Shown here: piece by piece, positions 26,433 through 34,703 of the stretch
Position numbering within the stretch: the first letter of the stretch is position 1
How the letters are laid out: the number at the start of each line of letters is the position of its first letter
From: an uncultured Caulobacterales bacterium
Lineage (GTDB): Bacteria; Pseudomonadota; Alphaproteobacteria; Caulobacterales; Caulobacteraceae
Direction: 5' to 3'
Assembly (NCBI GenBank): GCA_903900155.1
Contig: CAIUMD010000032.1
Coordinates: forward strand, 1-64,000
Length of the DNA stretch: 64,000 nucleotides
Position numbers and translations under genes: made by a program
The notes under the pieces: model-generated
What the model saw: the letters and a program-made list of their open reading frames with translations, nothing else
What the model was told of the DNA's origin: nothing
The model's database searches: none

Positions 26433-27518
26433 ATGGATTTCTCGCGGCTGCGCACGACCAGCAAGGTCACCACCGAGTGGACCTACGACCAGGGCGCGCC
26501 CCTGAGCACCGGCTGGCTGAAGGTCGACAGCGCGCCCGACCACGAGCTCTATTGGGAAGAGTACGGCAACGCCCAGGGCGAGCCGGTGATGTTCCTGCAC
26601 GGCGGTCCGGGCGGGGCCTGCGCGCCGGTGATGTCGCGGTTCTTCGACCCCAAGCGCTATCGCGTGATCCTGTTCGACCAGCGTGGGTGCGGCAAGAGCC
26701 GTCCGACCGTCGCCGCCAATGGCCCGGCCGTGGCGCTGGCCAACAACACCACCGACCACCTGGTGGCCGACATCAACACCCTGCGCGAGGCGCTGAACAT
26801 CACCGGCAAGATGCATGTCTTCGGCGGCAGCTGGGGCAGCACGCTGGCGCTGGTCTACGCCATCCGCAATCCGGAAAAGGTCGCCTCGCTGATCCTGCGC
26901 GGCATCTTTCTGGGCCGGAAGGAGGACCTGCTCTACATGTACCAGGGCAATGCTGCGACGTTTGCCGAGCAGCCCTACGCCCTGACCGAGCCGGGCGCCT
27001 ATATCGCCTATCCCGACGAGTGGAAGGCCTTTGTCGAGGTGATCCCCGCGGACCAGCGCGGCGACATGATGGGGGCCTACAAGGCGATCTTCGACACGGT
27101 CCCGGCCACCGACGCCGAACGCGCGCTGCAGTTGAAGGCGGCCCTGGCCTGGTCGGTCTGGGAGGGCGCGATCTCGAACATGATCCCGGCCGACGACGAC
27201 GCGGGCAAGTTCGGCGAGGCCGAGTTCGCCTTGTGCTTCGCCCAGATCGAGGCCCACTTCTTCGCCAACGACCTGTTCCTGAAGCGTGACGAGATCACCG
27301 ACGGCGTTGGGGCGCTGAAGGGCGTGCCGGCGCACATCGTCCATGGCCGCTTCGACCAGGTGTGCCCGCTGACCCAGGCCTCGCGCCTGGTCGAGGCCCT
27401 GGAGGCGGCCGGCATGCCGCCGGCGACCTATGTGCGCACCGACGCCGGCCACAGCGCCATGGAGGCCCAGACCGTCCTGGCCCTGACGGCGATCATGGAC
27501 GGGCTGGACCGGATCTAG
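26433..27518 (+). CDS. pip: Proline iminopeptidase
   Basis: 361 aa alpha/beta-hydrolase of peptidase family S33. It releases N-terminal proline from peptides in the cytoplasm. Features are oxyanion motif HGGPGG, FDQRGCGKS, nucleophile Ser133 in GGSWGS, Asp308 in GRFDQVCP and His340 in DAGHSAM. I chose ATG 26433 (MDFSRLRTTSKV), which is about 35 residues longer at the N-terminus than the shortest homologues; the frame is open back to 26262 without support. The ribosome site is weak. It stands alone, followed by a palindromic repeat. Confidence 0.9.
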   Translation: MDFSRLRTTSKVTTEWTYDQGAPLSTGWLKVDSAPDHELYWEEYGNAQGEPVMFLHGGPGGACAPVMSRFFDPKRYRVILFDQRGCGKSRPTVAANGPAVALANNTTDHLVADINTLREALNITGKMHVFGGSWGSTLALVYAIRNPEKVASLILRGIFLGRKEDLLYMYQGNAATFAEQPYALTEPGAYIAYPDEWKAFVEVIPADQRGDMMGAYKAIFDTVPATDAERALQLKAALAWSVWEGAISNMIPADDDAGKFGEAEFALCFAQIEAHFFANDLFLKRDEITDGVGALKGVPAHIVHGRFDQVCPLTQASRLVEALEAAGMPPATYVRTDAGHSAMEAQTVLALTAIMDGLDRI

Positions 27519-27536
27519 CCGACTCTGCGGGTCCGT

Positions 27537-27622
27537 CCTCGCCCTTCGACAAGCTCAGGGTGAGGACGACTTTCGACGGCGGTTCGGTCGGAACCTCACC
27601 CTGAGCCTGTCGAAGGGCGAGG
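27537..27622. repeat. 86-bp palindromic repeat, copy 2
   Basis: Arms 27537-27565 and 27594-27622 (29 bp each) with a 28-bp loop, exactly the geometry of the copy at 12255-12340. The arm sequences are almost identical while the loops differ. It lies just after pip and may act as its terminator. Confidence 0.8.
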
Positions 27623-27721
27623 TTCCGGTCCCATCGGCTCATCACGAAAGCGCGCCTGACGGAACGGCTGGGGCGATTCCCGGGTTGAACCGGCATGGAT
27701 AAACCGTGCGGGTTCACGAAG

Positions 27722-28501
27722 ATGTCTTCGCCAGTTCAACAGCCTGACCCTCGCGGCGCGCTGCGCCGCTGCGGCGTGGCCATGCTGGCGCTTTGCGTGG
27801 GGATGGGGGCGGCCGACGCGGCGCTGGCGGGCAAGCAGGAGGCCAAGGTTCCTAAGACCTCGGCCGAGGCCAATACCGACAGCCTGGGCTCGGCCGTCGT
27901 ATCGCCGCTGCGCGACATCAATGTCGTGCGTTCGGAAATCCCGGACCTGCTGACCAAGGCCGTCGCCGATCCCTACGCCCCGCCCAAGACGGGCTGCGCG
28001 CCGCTGAAGGCCGAGATCGACAGCCTGGATGCGGTGTTGGGCGACGACTACGACGACCCCAAGGACGACAACAAGGCGCCGGGCATGTCGCGGCCCGTCC
28101 TGGGCGTGGTGGCCAGCACCATCACCGACGTCATCCCGATGCGCGGCTGGGTGCGCCGCCTGACCGGGGCCGAGCGCCACGACCAGATGGTGCGCGACGC
28201 CATCAAGGCCGGCTTCGTGCGGCGCGGCTATCTGAAAGGCCTCTACAACGCCGGCACGTGCAAGAGTAACCGCATCGTCTTCGTCGCCGCCAAGGCCGCG
28301 CCCAAGCCGGTGTTCGTCGCGGCCTCGGCGGTCCCGCCGCCGGCGCCGGTGCAGGTGGCCGCCAGTCCGGCGCCCTCCTTGACCTTGGCGCCGGCTCCGC
28401 CGCGCGACCCGGGTCTGCCGCCGCCGGGCGCCAGCGTCCCGTTCGGTCCCGCCGCGCCGCCGCTGGCGGTGGCCTCGGCCGAGGTCAGCGGGATCCAGTA
28501 G
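27722..28501 (+). CDS. Exported hypothetical protein
   Basis: 259 aa from ATG 27722 (MSSPVQQPDPRG); an ATG nine codons earlier (27695) is also possible. Residues 13-37 form a signal peptide, with a predicted cut after AALA. The mature part contains one conserved-looking block (NVVRSEIPDLLTKAVADPYA through a cysteine pair about 80 residues apart, in TGCAPL and AGTCKS). The last 70 residues are a proline/alanine-rich tail of low complexity. It is probably periplasmic. I do not recognise the family. It is followed closely by the convergent toxin gene. Confidence 0.75.
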   Translation: MSSPVQQPDPRGALRRCGVAMLALCVGMGAADAALAGKQEAKVPKTSAEANTDSLGSAVVSPLRDINVVRSEIPDLLTKAVADPYAPPKTGCAPLKAEIDSLDAVLGDDYDDPKDDNKAPGMSRPVLGVVASTITDVIPMRGWVRRLTGAERHDQMVRDAIKAGFVRRGYLKGLYNAGTCKSNRIVFVAAKAAPKPVFVAASAVPPPAPVQVAASPAPSLTLAPAPPRDPGLPPPGASVPFGPAAPPLAVASAEVSGIQ

Positions 28502-28504
28502 GGC

Positions 28505-29005
28505 CTAACCCCGCACGAAGATGTTCCGCAGCCACTGGGTTCCGGCCTTGGCGGCCTGGCCCCAGTCTTCCTCGTCGTCCAGGGCCTCGGGCTTGTAGCC
28601 CCAGGGATTGAACACCTTCAGGCGCGGAACCTTGGCGAAGGCGGCGGGGTCGCGGGTGGTCAGGGTCAGGCCGTGCTCCAATGCGGTGGCGGCCAGCAGG
28701 GCGTCGCGGCTGTCGGCCAGGGTCACGTGGGCGCGGCGGCGGACGACGGCGGCGTCGATCGGCAGGATGCGGCCCTCGAAGGCCGGCGCGACGCGGTTGT
28801 CCAGCCAGTCCCTCAGCACGGCCCCCTTGGCCTTGTCCTTGCGCTCGGCGCGGGCCGTGGCGGTTTCCAGTTCCAGCAAGGTCAGGGCCGAGACAAACAG
28901 GCTGGAGCGCGCCGCGCGCGCGGCCCAGACCGCCAGGCCCGCATCGGTCGCGCCGGCCTTGGCGTTGCGCAGTTCGAAGACGACGTCGGTGTCGAGCAGG
29001 TGCAT
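28505..29005 (-). CDS. PIN-domain RNase toxin, VapC/FitB type
   Basis: 166 aa. The PIN fold starts MHLLDTDVVFELR, with acidic metal-binding residues Asp5, Glu45 (LLELETA), Asp101 (SRDALLAATA) and Asp119 (TTRDP). It is expected to cleave RNA when released from its antitoxin. It is about 30 residues longer than typical, with a tail (NPWGYKPEALDDEEDW onwards) after the usual FNPW ending. Its ATG overlaps the antitoxin stop (TGATG), the standard coupling for such pairs. Confidence 0.85.
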   Translation of the reverse strand: MHLLDTDVVFELRNAKAGATDAGLAVWAARAARSSLFVSALTLLELETATARAERKDKAKGAVLRDWLDNRVAPAFEGRILPIDAAVVRRRAHVTLADSRDALLAATALEHGLTLTTRDPAAFAKVPRLKVFNPWGYKPEALDDEEDWGQAAKAGTQWLRNIFVRG

Positions 29006-29256
29006 CAGTCGTTTCCCAACTGACGCCCTTGGCGGTCCCAGGCCTCGGAGCGCGGCAGTTCCACGGCGGGCAGGCCGGGCATGGCCAACAGGTCGACGAT
29101 GGTCTCGGTCTGGCCGGTCAGGCGGCGATAGGTCTCGACGCTCATCAGCACGTGGGTCGGGCGGCCGCGGTCGGTGACGAACACTGGCTCGATTCTGGCC
29201 GCGCGTTTGGCCTGGCTGACATCCTGGTTGAATTCACGGCTGGTGATGATCTTCAC
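29005..29256 (-). CDS. Phd/YefM-family antitoxin
   Basis: 83 aa from GTG 29256 (MKIITSREFNQDVSQAKRAA). A TTG start at 29283 would add nine residues, but the family normally begins at this point. The N-terminal part is the Phd/YefM DNA-binding fold (EPVFVTDRGRPTHVLMSVETYRRL). The C-terminal third would wrap the toxin. It is first in the operon, so it can repress its own promoter in the 159 bp before the antiporter gene. Confidence 0.85.
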   Translation of the reverse strand: MKIITSREFNQDVSQAKRAARIEPVFVTDRGRPTHVLMSVETYRRLTGQTETIVDLLAMPGLPAVELPRSEAWDRQGRQLGND

Positions 29257-29442
29257 GGCGGCTCGCTCAACCTGCAATGACAAGGCTGTCTTGTAGGTAC
29301 GTTACTACTTTGTGTCGTTCCGGCAACAGAAATTTGGCCAGCAAAAACAATCGACTGACATGGCTATCAAAAATGGGCGCCGCACATTGCGTCCGGCGCG
29401 GATTCCTGCGCGGCATGGGCTTAAGGCGCAAAGCCAAGAGAC

Positions 29443-30828
29443 ATGAATTGGGGGGCTAAGACCGTGTCAGACCTACTTGCGCAGACGATCGCCACGGCGG
29501 CCGACGTCTTCAATGCGCACGGACCGGCGGCGAAGGCCGGGGCCAAGACGTTCTCGCCGGGCGATTTTTCGGTGCACTTCTTCCTGCAACTGGCCGTGAT
29601 CGTGCTGGCCTGCCGCGTGGTCGGCTGGCTGGGCAAGAAGCTCTTGGCCCAGCCGCAGGTGGTGGGCGAGATGATCGCCGGCGTGATCCTGGGCCCGTCG
29701 CTGCTGGGCCTGCTGCTGCCCGACTTCCAGGCGACGCTTTTTCCCAAGGAAACCAAGAACGTCCTCTATGTCGGCGCCCAGTTGGGCGTGGGCCTCTACA
29801 TGTTCCTGGTCGGCACGACGTTCGAGGCCGGCCACTTCAAGGCCAAGGCCAAGAGCGCCATGAGCGTCTCGTTCGCCGGCATCGCCGCGCCGTTCGTGAT
29901 CGCCGCCATCATCACGCCCTTCCTGCTGAAGGTCCCGGGCCTGTTCGCGCCGACCATCGGCCAGGGCGCGGCCACCCTGTTCATGGGCGCCTGCATCGCC
30001 CTGACCGCCTTCCCGATGCTGGCCCGGATCATCAACGAGCGGGGCCTAGCCAAGACCTCGCTGGGCACCCTGTCCCTGACCGCCGGCGCCTTCGACGACG
30101 CGGTGTCGTGGTGCGTGCTGGCCCTGGTGCTGGCGACGTTCGGCGGCGGTCCCGGCGTGGCGGGCCTGGCCATCGGCGGGGGCCTCTTGTGGGTGCTGTT
30201 CGTCGTCACCCTGGGCCCGAAGATCCTGGCCCCGATCGGCCGCATGGTCGAGCGCGACGGCGAGATGACCACCCAGTCGCTGGCCCTGGTCATCCTGGCC
30301 TTCTGCACCTCGGCCTTCCTGATGGACGCCGTGGGCATCCACGCCATCTTCGGCGGCTTCATCCTGGGCGTGGTCATGCCGCGCGGCCTGCTGGTCGAGG
30401 AGCTGAAGAAGAAGGTCGAGCCGATCGCCGTCGTGCTGCTGCTGCCGATGTTCTTCACCTATTCGGGCCTCAACACCCGGATGGACATGGTCAACTCGCC
30501 GACCCTGCTGCTGATCGCCCTGGGCGTTCTGGCCTGCTCGATCCTGGCCAAGTGGGGAGCGTGCTACGTCGCCGCCCGCCTGACCGGCGAGAACCACGCC
30601 ACCGCCATGGGCATCGGCGCCCTGATGAACTCACGTGGCCTGATGGAGCTGATCATCATCAATATCGGCCTGCAGAAGGGCATCATCGGCCCGACCCTGT
30701 TCTCGATGCTGGTGCTGATGGCGATCGTCACCACGGTGATGGCCAGCCCCCTGTTCGAGGTGGTCTACGGCAGGAAGGCCCGCGAAAGCGGCGAGCTGGG
30801 CGCGGTCCCGGACGCGGCGAAGGCCTGA
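29443..30828 (+). CDS. Cation:proton antiporter, CPA2 family
   Basis: 461 aa inner-membrane protein with about 13 hydrophobic segments, of the KefB/NapA-like CPA2 group. It exchanges Na+ or K+ for H+. Family marks are QPQVVGEMIAGVILGPSLLG early on, FMGACIALTAFPMLARII and TAGAFDDAVSWC, where the paired acidic/polar residues of the ion site lie, and GALMNSRGLMELII. No RCK/TrkA-N domain follows, so it lacks the nucleotide-gated part of Kef channels. I use ATG 29443; GTG 29464, which has GGGGGGC before it, is an alternative. A clear terminator follows. Confidence 0.88.
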   Translation: MNWGAKTVSDLLAQTIATAADVFNAHGPAAKAGAKTFSPGDFSVHFFLQLAVIVLACRVVGWLGKKLLAQPQVVGEMIAGVILGPSLLGLLLPDFQATLFPKETKNVLYVGAQLGVGLYMFLVGTTFEAGHFKAKAKSAMSVSFAGIAAPFVIAAIITPFLLKVPGLFAPTIGQGAATLFMGACIALTAFPMLARIINERGLAKTSLGTLSLTAGAFDDAVSWCVLALVLATFGGGPGVAGLAIGGGLLWVLFVVTLGPKILAPIGRMVERDGEMTTQSLALVILAFCTSAFLMDAVGIHAIFGGFILGVVMPRGLLVEELKKKVEPIAVVLLLPMFFTYSGLNTRMDMVNSPTLLLIALGVLACSILAKWGACYVAARLTGENHATAMGIGALMNSRGLMELIIINIGLQKGIIGPTLFSMLVLMAIVTTVMASPLFEVVYGRKARESGELGAVPDAAKA

Positions 30829-30855
30829 AGACTTTCGATCCAGGTGTTCCCCTCG

Positions 30856-30881
30856 GGCCCGCTTCGGCGGGCCTTTTCTTT
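30856..30881 (+). terminator. Rho-independent terminator after CPA2 antiporter
   Basis: Stem GGCCCGC, loop TTCG, GCGGGCC, then TTTTCTTT: a UUCG-type tetraloop hairpin 27 bp after the stop. Confidence 0.9.
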
Positions 30882-31069
30882 GGAAATTTGGTGGTGCTGG
30901 GTTGGCCTGGGCTGCTCATCGCTTGACTTGAATCGAGATAAAAATGAGAACATTTGAGGAACAATTAGGCTCTGCGATTGAGGTATGGCATGGCTGGGCG
31001 AAACCTTGGCAATCCTCATCCGTTTTCGGACCGTCACGGCGTCATCCCTAATTGTCGTCGAACCGCCAG

Positions 31070-31091
31070 TGACGTCATGACAACTGACGTC
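31070..31091. promoter_or_regulatory. Paired TGACGTC sites upstream of macrodomain gene
   Basis: TGACGTC occurs at 31070-31076 and again at 31085-31091, start to start 15 bp. Each contains the palindrome GACGTC. The position just before the first gene of the pair suits an autoregulatory operator, but no binding protein is known. Confidence 0.3.
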
Positions 31092-31171
31092 CGATGACCA
31101 CCTATGTGAAGATGGCAGACCACAGCGCTCAGCCACGAAGCGAACGCGAAGAATCGAGTTACCGTCCCGAT

Positions 31172-32074
31172 ATGCTGACTTACCGTCGGACCAGCGTTAT
31201 GGACTCGCCAGCGCAGACGCTGGTCAACACCGTCAACTGCGTCGGTGTGATGGGCAAGGGCATCGCCAAGGCGTTCAAGGATCGCTACCCGGCGATGTTC
31301 TTAGCCTACAAGCGCATCTGCGATCAGAACCTGCTCGAACCGGGCAAGCTCTGGTTGTGGCAAGGCTCCGACCATTCGGTGCTGAACTTCCCCACCAAGA
31401 TGCACTGGCGCCATCCATCCCGGATCGAATGGATCGAACTGGGACTGCGGAAGTTCGTAGACTCGTATGAGAGCCGCGGGATCACCTCGATCTCCTTTCC
31501 ACGTCTCGGCTGCGGCAACGGCGGCCTCGATTGGGAGGATGTGCGTCCGCTGATGGAGCATTACCTGGCGCCCCTACCGATCGACGTCTTCATTCACGAC
31601 TACGAACAACCCATCGGCCTGCCCGAGCACTTGGAGGATGTGGCTCGTCGTGTCGGTGATCCGACTGGCCCGCTGCTGGTGTTCGAGGACTTCCTGGCCC
31701 AGATCGGTCAGGTCATTAACGTCGCCGATGGTCATTTCGAGGTGTTGCGGTCGGGGCAGCCGTTCACCGCGTCGTTGGACGAGACCGCTCTCTATCTCAA
31801 GGCCGGCGCCACAGCGGCTGAACTCGAGATGGAGGACCTGCGCGGCGTATGGCTCAGCCTGACTTCGGGCCTGGTCACCGCCCAGGACGCGGGCTGGTCG
31901 GATGCCCATAGCGGCCCGATGGTGCTGTCACTGGTCAGCCTGCTGCCGCAGGTGCGCGCGCTCGAGATCCGCAAGAGCAATCGCCTGGACCCCGAGATCG
32001 CTTTGGAGCTGAAGCGCCACCCGACGACAGCGGCACCCACGCCGGGCGGCCAGCAGGAATTGTCATGGGCCTGA
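31172..32074 (+). CDS. DarG-like macrodomain protein (ADP-ribosyl-DNA glycohydrolase antitoxin)
   Basis: 300 aa from ATG 31172 (MLTYRRTSVMDSPAQTLVNT); an in-frame ATG at 31094 would add 26 polar residues, and neither start has a strong ribosome site. DarG proteins begin at this same point, which decides my choice. Residues 1-145 are a macrodomain of DarG type: NTVNCVGVMGKGIAKAFK (19-36), NFPTKMHWRHPS (72-83) and FPRLGCGNGGLDW (109-121), the ADP-ribose-binding loops. In known systems it removes ADP-ribose from DNA. Residues 146-300 form a second region I do not recognise, in the place of DarG's toxin-binding domain. Its end overlaps the next gene by 10 bp. Confidence 0.8.
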   Translation: MLTYRRTSVMDSPAQTLVNTVNCVGVMGKGIAKAFKDRYPAMFLAYKRICDQNLLEPGKLWLWQGSDHSVLNFPTKMHWRHPSRIEWIELGLRKFVDSYESRGITSISFPRLGCGNGGLDWEDVRPLMEHYLAPLPIDVFIHDYEQPIGLPEHLEDVARRVGDPTGPLLVFEDFLAQIGQVINVADGHFEVLRSGQPFTASLDETALYLKAGATAAELEMEDLRGVWLSLTSGLVTAQDAGWSDAHSGPMVLSLVSLLPQVRALEIRKSNRLDPEIALELKRHPTTAAPTPGGQQELSWA

Positions 32075-33051
32075 GCGCGGCTGCCGCCGACGCGCATATC
32101 ACCCGCTGGACAGATGAGCTTGGAAAGCGGCCTTCCTATCCTCACCGCGTCTACTGGCCGTCCCTCCTCTTTCATCACGCGCCCGTTCAGAACGCGGTGA
32201 GCATCATTCAATCGGGCGAGATCCGCTCGCGCCGGCAAACCGAGGGCCAGCGTCCACTCGATGTCGCTGGCGCCGGCGTCATTGATCACCGCCACCGGGC
32301 CCATGCCTTCTCGCGGCTCTATTTTCGCCCCCGGACGCCGACCCAGTACCATATCGAGGGTATTCGTCGGCCTAACGAATGCCAGTACGGCCCGGCGGCG
32401 CACGCGCCTGTGCTCGTGATGTTCGCGCTGAAGGCGCGGTCCATCCTCACCATGCCGGCCACGCGGTTTTCTGACATCAACATGCAGCGCGACGAGGCCC
32501 GCGACGGCGATACGGACGCGTTCTTCGGCACGATCGATTTCAACAAAGTCTATCACGAGGGCAGCTTTGGCGGTGACGCCTCGATCGGCAATCATCGTGC
32601 GGCCGAAGTGTTGTGCCACTCCCCGCTGATCCTGACCGAGCATCTAAAGTGGATCGTCTGCCGATCAGAGGCAGAGCGCGAGACCTTGATCCACATGGCC
32701 GGACCTGCAGGCCGCGCGCTTCGTCGCAAGATCGTGACCTCTGACGACCGCAAGGTGTTCGAGAAGCGCTTTGCTTTTGTCGAAAAGGTCTATGCCTCGT
32801 CCGAGGGCGTCACGTTTCATCTGAGCCCGCGCCATGACGCATCTCCCCTGAAGGTGCGCGTGGAAGTCCACAACGACGAGGGAGATTTGGTCTTTGACCA
32901 GACTTACGGGCGGCTTGCTGCGCGTCCCGACACTGGCGGCGGCTGGATCGCCACTGGAGATCTAGAAGACGGCTTTCACCGGGTCCAGATCCATATCGAC
33001 GATCAACTAGCCTATCAGAACCTACTCTTCGTAGGTGAAGCTCTATTCTGA
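32065..33051 (+). CDS. DarT-like ADP-ribosyltransferase toxin (DUF4433) with extra C-terminal domain
   Basis: 328 aa. Residues 28-215 match the DarT/DUF4433 pattern: LLFHHAPVQNAVSIIQSGEI (35-53), the NAD-binding YFRPRTPTQYHIEG (86-99), and the catalytic-glutamate region GNHRAAEVLCH, with Glu181 the likely catalytic residue. DarT enzymes attach ADP-ribose to thymidines in single-stranded DNA and block replication, and several protect against phage. Residues 235-328 form an extra beta-rich region (FHLSPRHDASPLKVRVEVHN onwards) absent from classical DarT. Translation starts inside the end of the macrodomain gene (10-bp overlap), ensuring antitoxin is made first. Classification is from motifs; target specificity is unknown. 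Confidence 0.78.
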   Translation: MGLSAAAADAHITRWTDELGKRPSYPHRVYWPSLLFHHAPVQNAVSIIQSGEIRSRRQTEGQRPLDVAGAGVIDHRHRAHAFSRLYFRPRTPTQYHIEGIRRPNECQYGPAAHAPVLVMFALKARSILTMPATRFSDINMQRDEARDGDTDAFFGTIDFNKVYHEGSFGGDASIGNHRAAEVLCHSPLILTEHLKWIVCRSEAERETLIHMAGPAGRALRRKIVTSDDRKVFEKRFAFVEKVYASSEGVTFHLSPRHDASPLKVRVEVHNDEGDLVFDQTYGRLAARPDTGGGWIATGDLEDGFHRVQIHIDDQLAYQNLLFVGEALF

Positions 33052-33116
33052 ATCTGTATTGTCATTGAAGGTTTCGATGGTGCGCTGGTCAGTAAGGGCG
33101 ACGAATCCAACACATC

Positions 33117-34664
33117 CTAAACCCCCTCCAGCACGAACCCGAACCGGTTGATCTGCGCGATCAGATCCCGATGGCTGGGCAGGTCCTGGGTGGCCCGATC
33201 CGCGAAGCCGCGGATCTTGGCGAACAGCTTTTGGGCGCCCGCCACGTCGGGGAACTCGCCCGCGCCGTCGGTCAGGTCGGTTTTGAAGCCCATGCCGTAC
33301 AGAATGTACTGGTAGTTGAAGAAGGCGAAGGTCTCGAGGTCCAGGATGAAGTCGAACCGCGCCGGCGGGCGGTGGCGCCATTGTTCCAGCAGGTCGACCA
33401 GGCGCTCAGGGATGGTCGCGGGATCGGCGTTCTCGCGCCAGAACGGCTCGGGCCGCTGGCTGAGCGCGTAGTGCAGCTTCAGGAAGACGATGATGTTGTC
33501 GTAACGCGCCGTCATCAGCTCGTTGAAGCGGCGGGCGGGGGCGCTGACCGGGCCTGAGTGCGGGAAGAGTTCGGCGATCATCGCCACGGCCGCCTCGATC
33601 AGGACGACGCCGGTCGATTCCAGCGGCTCCAGGAAGCCGGCCGACAGGCCCACCGAGACGCAGTTCTTGATCCACTGCTTCTCGCGATAGCCGGCGTCGA
33701 AGCTGATCTTGCGGGTTTCGATGTCTGCTCCACCCAGATAGTCGCGCAGGATCTGTTCGGCGCGGTCATCGCTGATGTGGTCGCTGGAATAGACGCAGCC
33801 GACGCCGCGGCCGTGGGCCAGGGCGATGTCCCAGATCCAGCCGGCCTCGTGGGCGGTGGCGACGGTGTAGCTCTGGATCGGCGCGTCGGGGCGCTCATAG
33901 GGCGCGCGGCAGGCGACGGCGCGGTCGGCGAACAGGATCGGCTTGACCGACTTGAACGGCGCGCCCAGGGCCTTGCCGATCAGCTCGGCGCGAAAGCCCG
34001 TGCAGTCGACATAGAGGTCGGCGGTGAGGTCCCCGTGCTCGGGGCTGACCAGGTGGTCGATGGCCCCGGTCTCGTCCAGGACGACGTTCGAGAGGTTGCC
34101 CTGCAGGTGGCGCACGCCCAGCTCGCGGGCGCGCTCGGCCAGCACCCCCGCCAACTTGGCCGCGTCGAAGTGGTAGGCGTAGTTCAGCGGGCCCGAGAAG
34201 TCGCTCTCGTGCGGGCGCTTGGGCGCGCGCTGGGCGTCGGCGACGCGGGCCTGGATGGTGACGGCCTCGGCGAAGGGCGCGCGGGTGGCTTCGTTCTGCA
34301 GCAGCCAGTAGGGCGCCAGGGACGCGCCATCGGTCGAGAACGGCGCCTCGAACGGGTGGAAGAAGGCGTGATGCTTGCCATCCTCTGGCGTACGGGCCCA
34401 GTCGACGAAGCGGATGCCCTGCTTGAACGTCGCCGAGGTCTCGCGGATGAACCGCGCCTCGTCGATGCCGAGGAATCTCAAGGTGTTGCGGATGGTCGGG
34501 AAGGTGGCCTCGCCGACGCCGATGATGCCGATGTCGGGCGATTCCAGGAGGGTGATCTCCAGGTGCGCCTGCTCGGCCACGCGCAGGGCCTTGGCCAGAT
34601 AGGCGGCCGTCAGCCACCCGGCCGTCCCGCCGCCCACGATCAGGATGCTTCGCCTGCGCTGCAT
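33117..34664 (-). CDS. Flavin-dependent tryptophan halogenase-family protein
   Basis: 515 aa. FAD-binding motif GGGTAGW (11-17), the catalytic lysine region TFKQGIRF (Lys81, matching Lys79 of PrnA) and EPLESTGVVLIEAA (matching the PrnA glutamate/serine near the active site). The second halogenase signature, usually WxWxIP, reads GWIWDIAL, so its Ile-Pro is replaced. FADH2 and halide would be used to halogenate an aromatic substrate. In this lineage such proteins often accompany TonB receptors and their true reaction is uncertain. The start is ATG 34664. It stands alone, after the DarT-like gene in opposite orientation. Confidence 0.85.
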   Translation of the reverse strand: MQRRRSILIVGGGTAGWLTAAYLAKALRVAEQAHLEITLLESPDIGIIGVGEATFPTIRNTLRFLGIDEARFIRETSATFKQGIRFVDWARTPEDGKHHAFFHPFEAPFSTDGASLAPYWLLQNEATRAPFAEAVTIQARVADAQRAPKRPHESDFSGPLNYAYHFDAAKLAGVLAERARELGVRHLQGNLSNVVLDETGAIDHLVSPEHGDLTADLYVDCTGFRAELIGKALGAPFKSVKPILFADRAVACRAPYERPDAPIQSYTVATAHEAGWIWDIALAHGRGVGCVYSSDHISDDRAEQILRDYLGGADIETRKISFDAGYREKQWIKNCVSVGLSAGFLEPLESTGVVLIEAAVAMIAELFPHSGPVSAPARRFNELMTARYDNIIVFLKLHYALSQRPEPFWRENADPATIPERLVDLLEQWRHRPPARFDFILDLETFAFFNYQYILYGMGFKTDLTDGAGEFPDVAGAQKLFAKIRGFADRATQDLPSHRDLIAQINRFGFVLEGV

Positions 34665-34703
34665 GGAGGATTGATAGCAGAGTTCGGCGAAGGGGGAGGG
34701 GCT

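Noticed and set aside
12255-27622. Repeats considered as a CRISPR array
   Set aside because: Copies are 15 kb apart and palindromic, with no regular short spacers.
30944-31051. 35-codon plus-strand frame (MRTFEEQLGSAIEVWHGWAK)
   Set aside because: Plausible start but only weak ribosome site, and too short to support without comparison.
30765-31136. 123-codon minus-strand frame before the macrodomain gene
   Set aside because: Overlaps the antiporter end and its terminator; no start signal.
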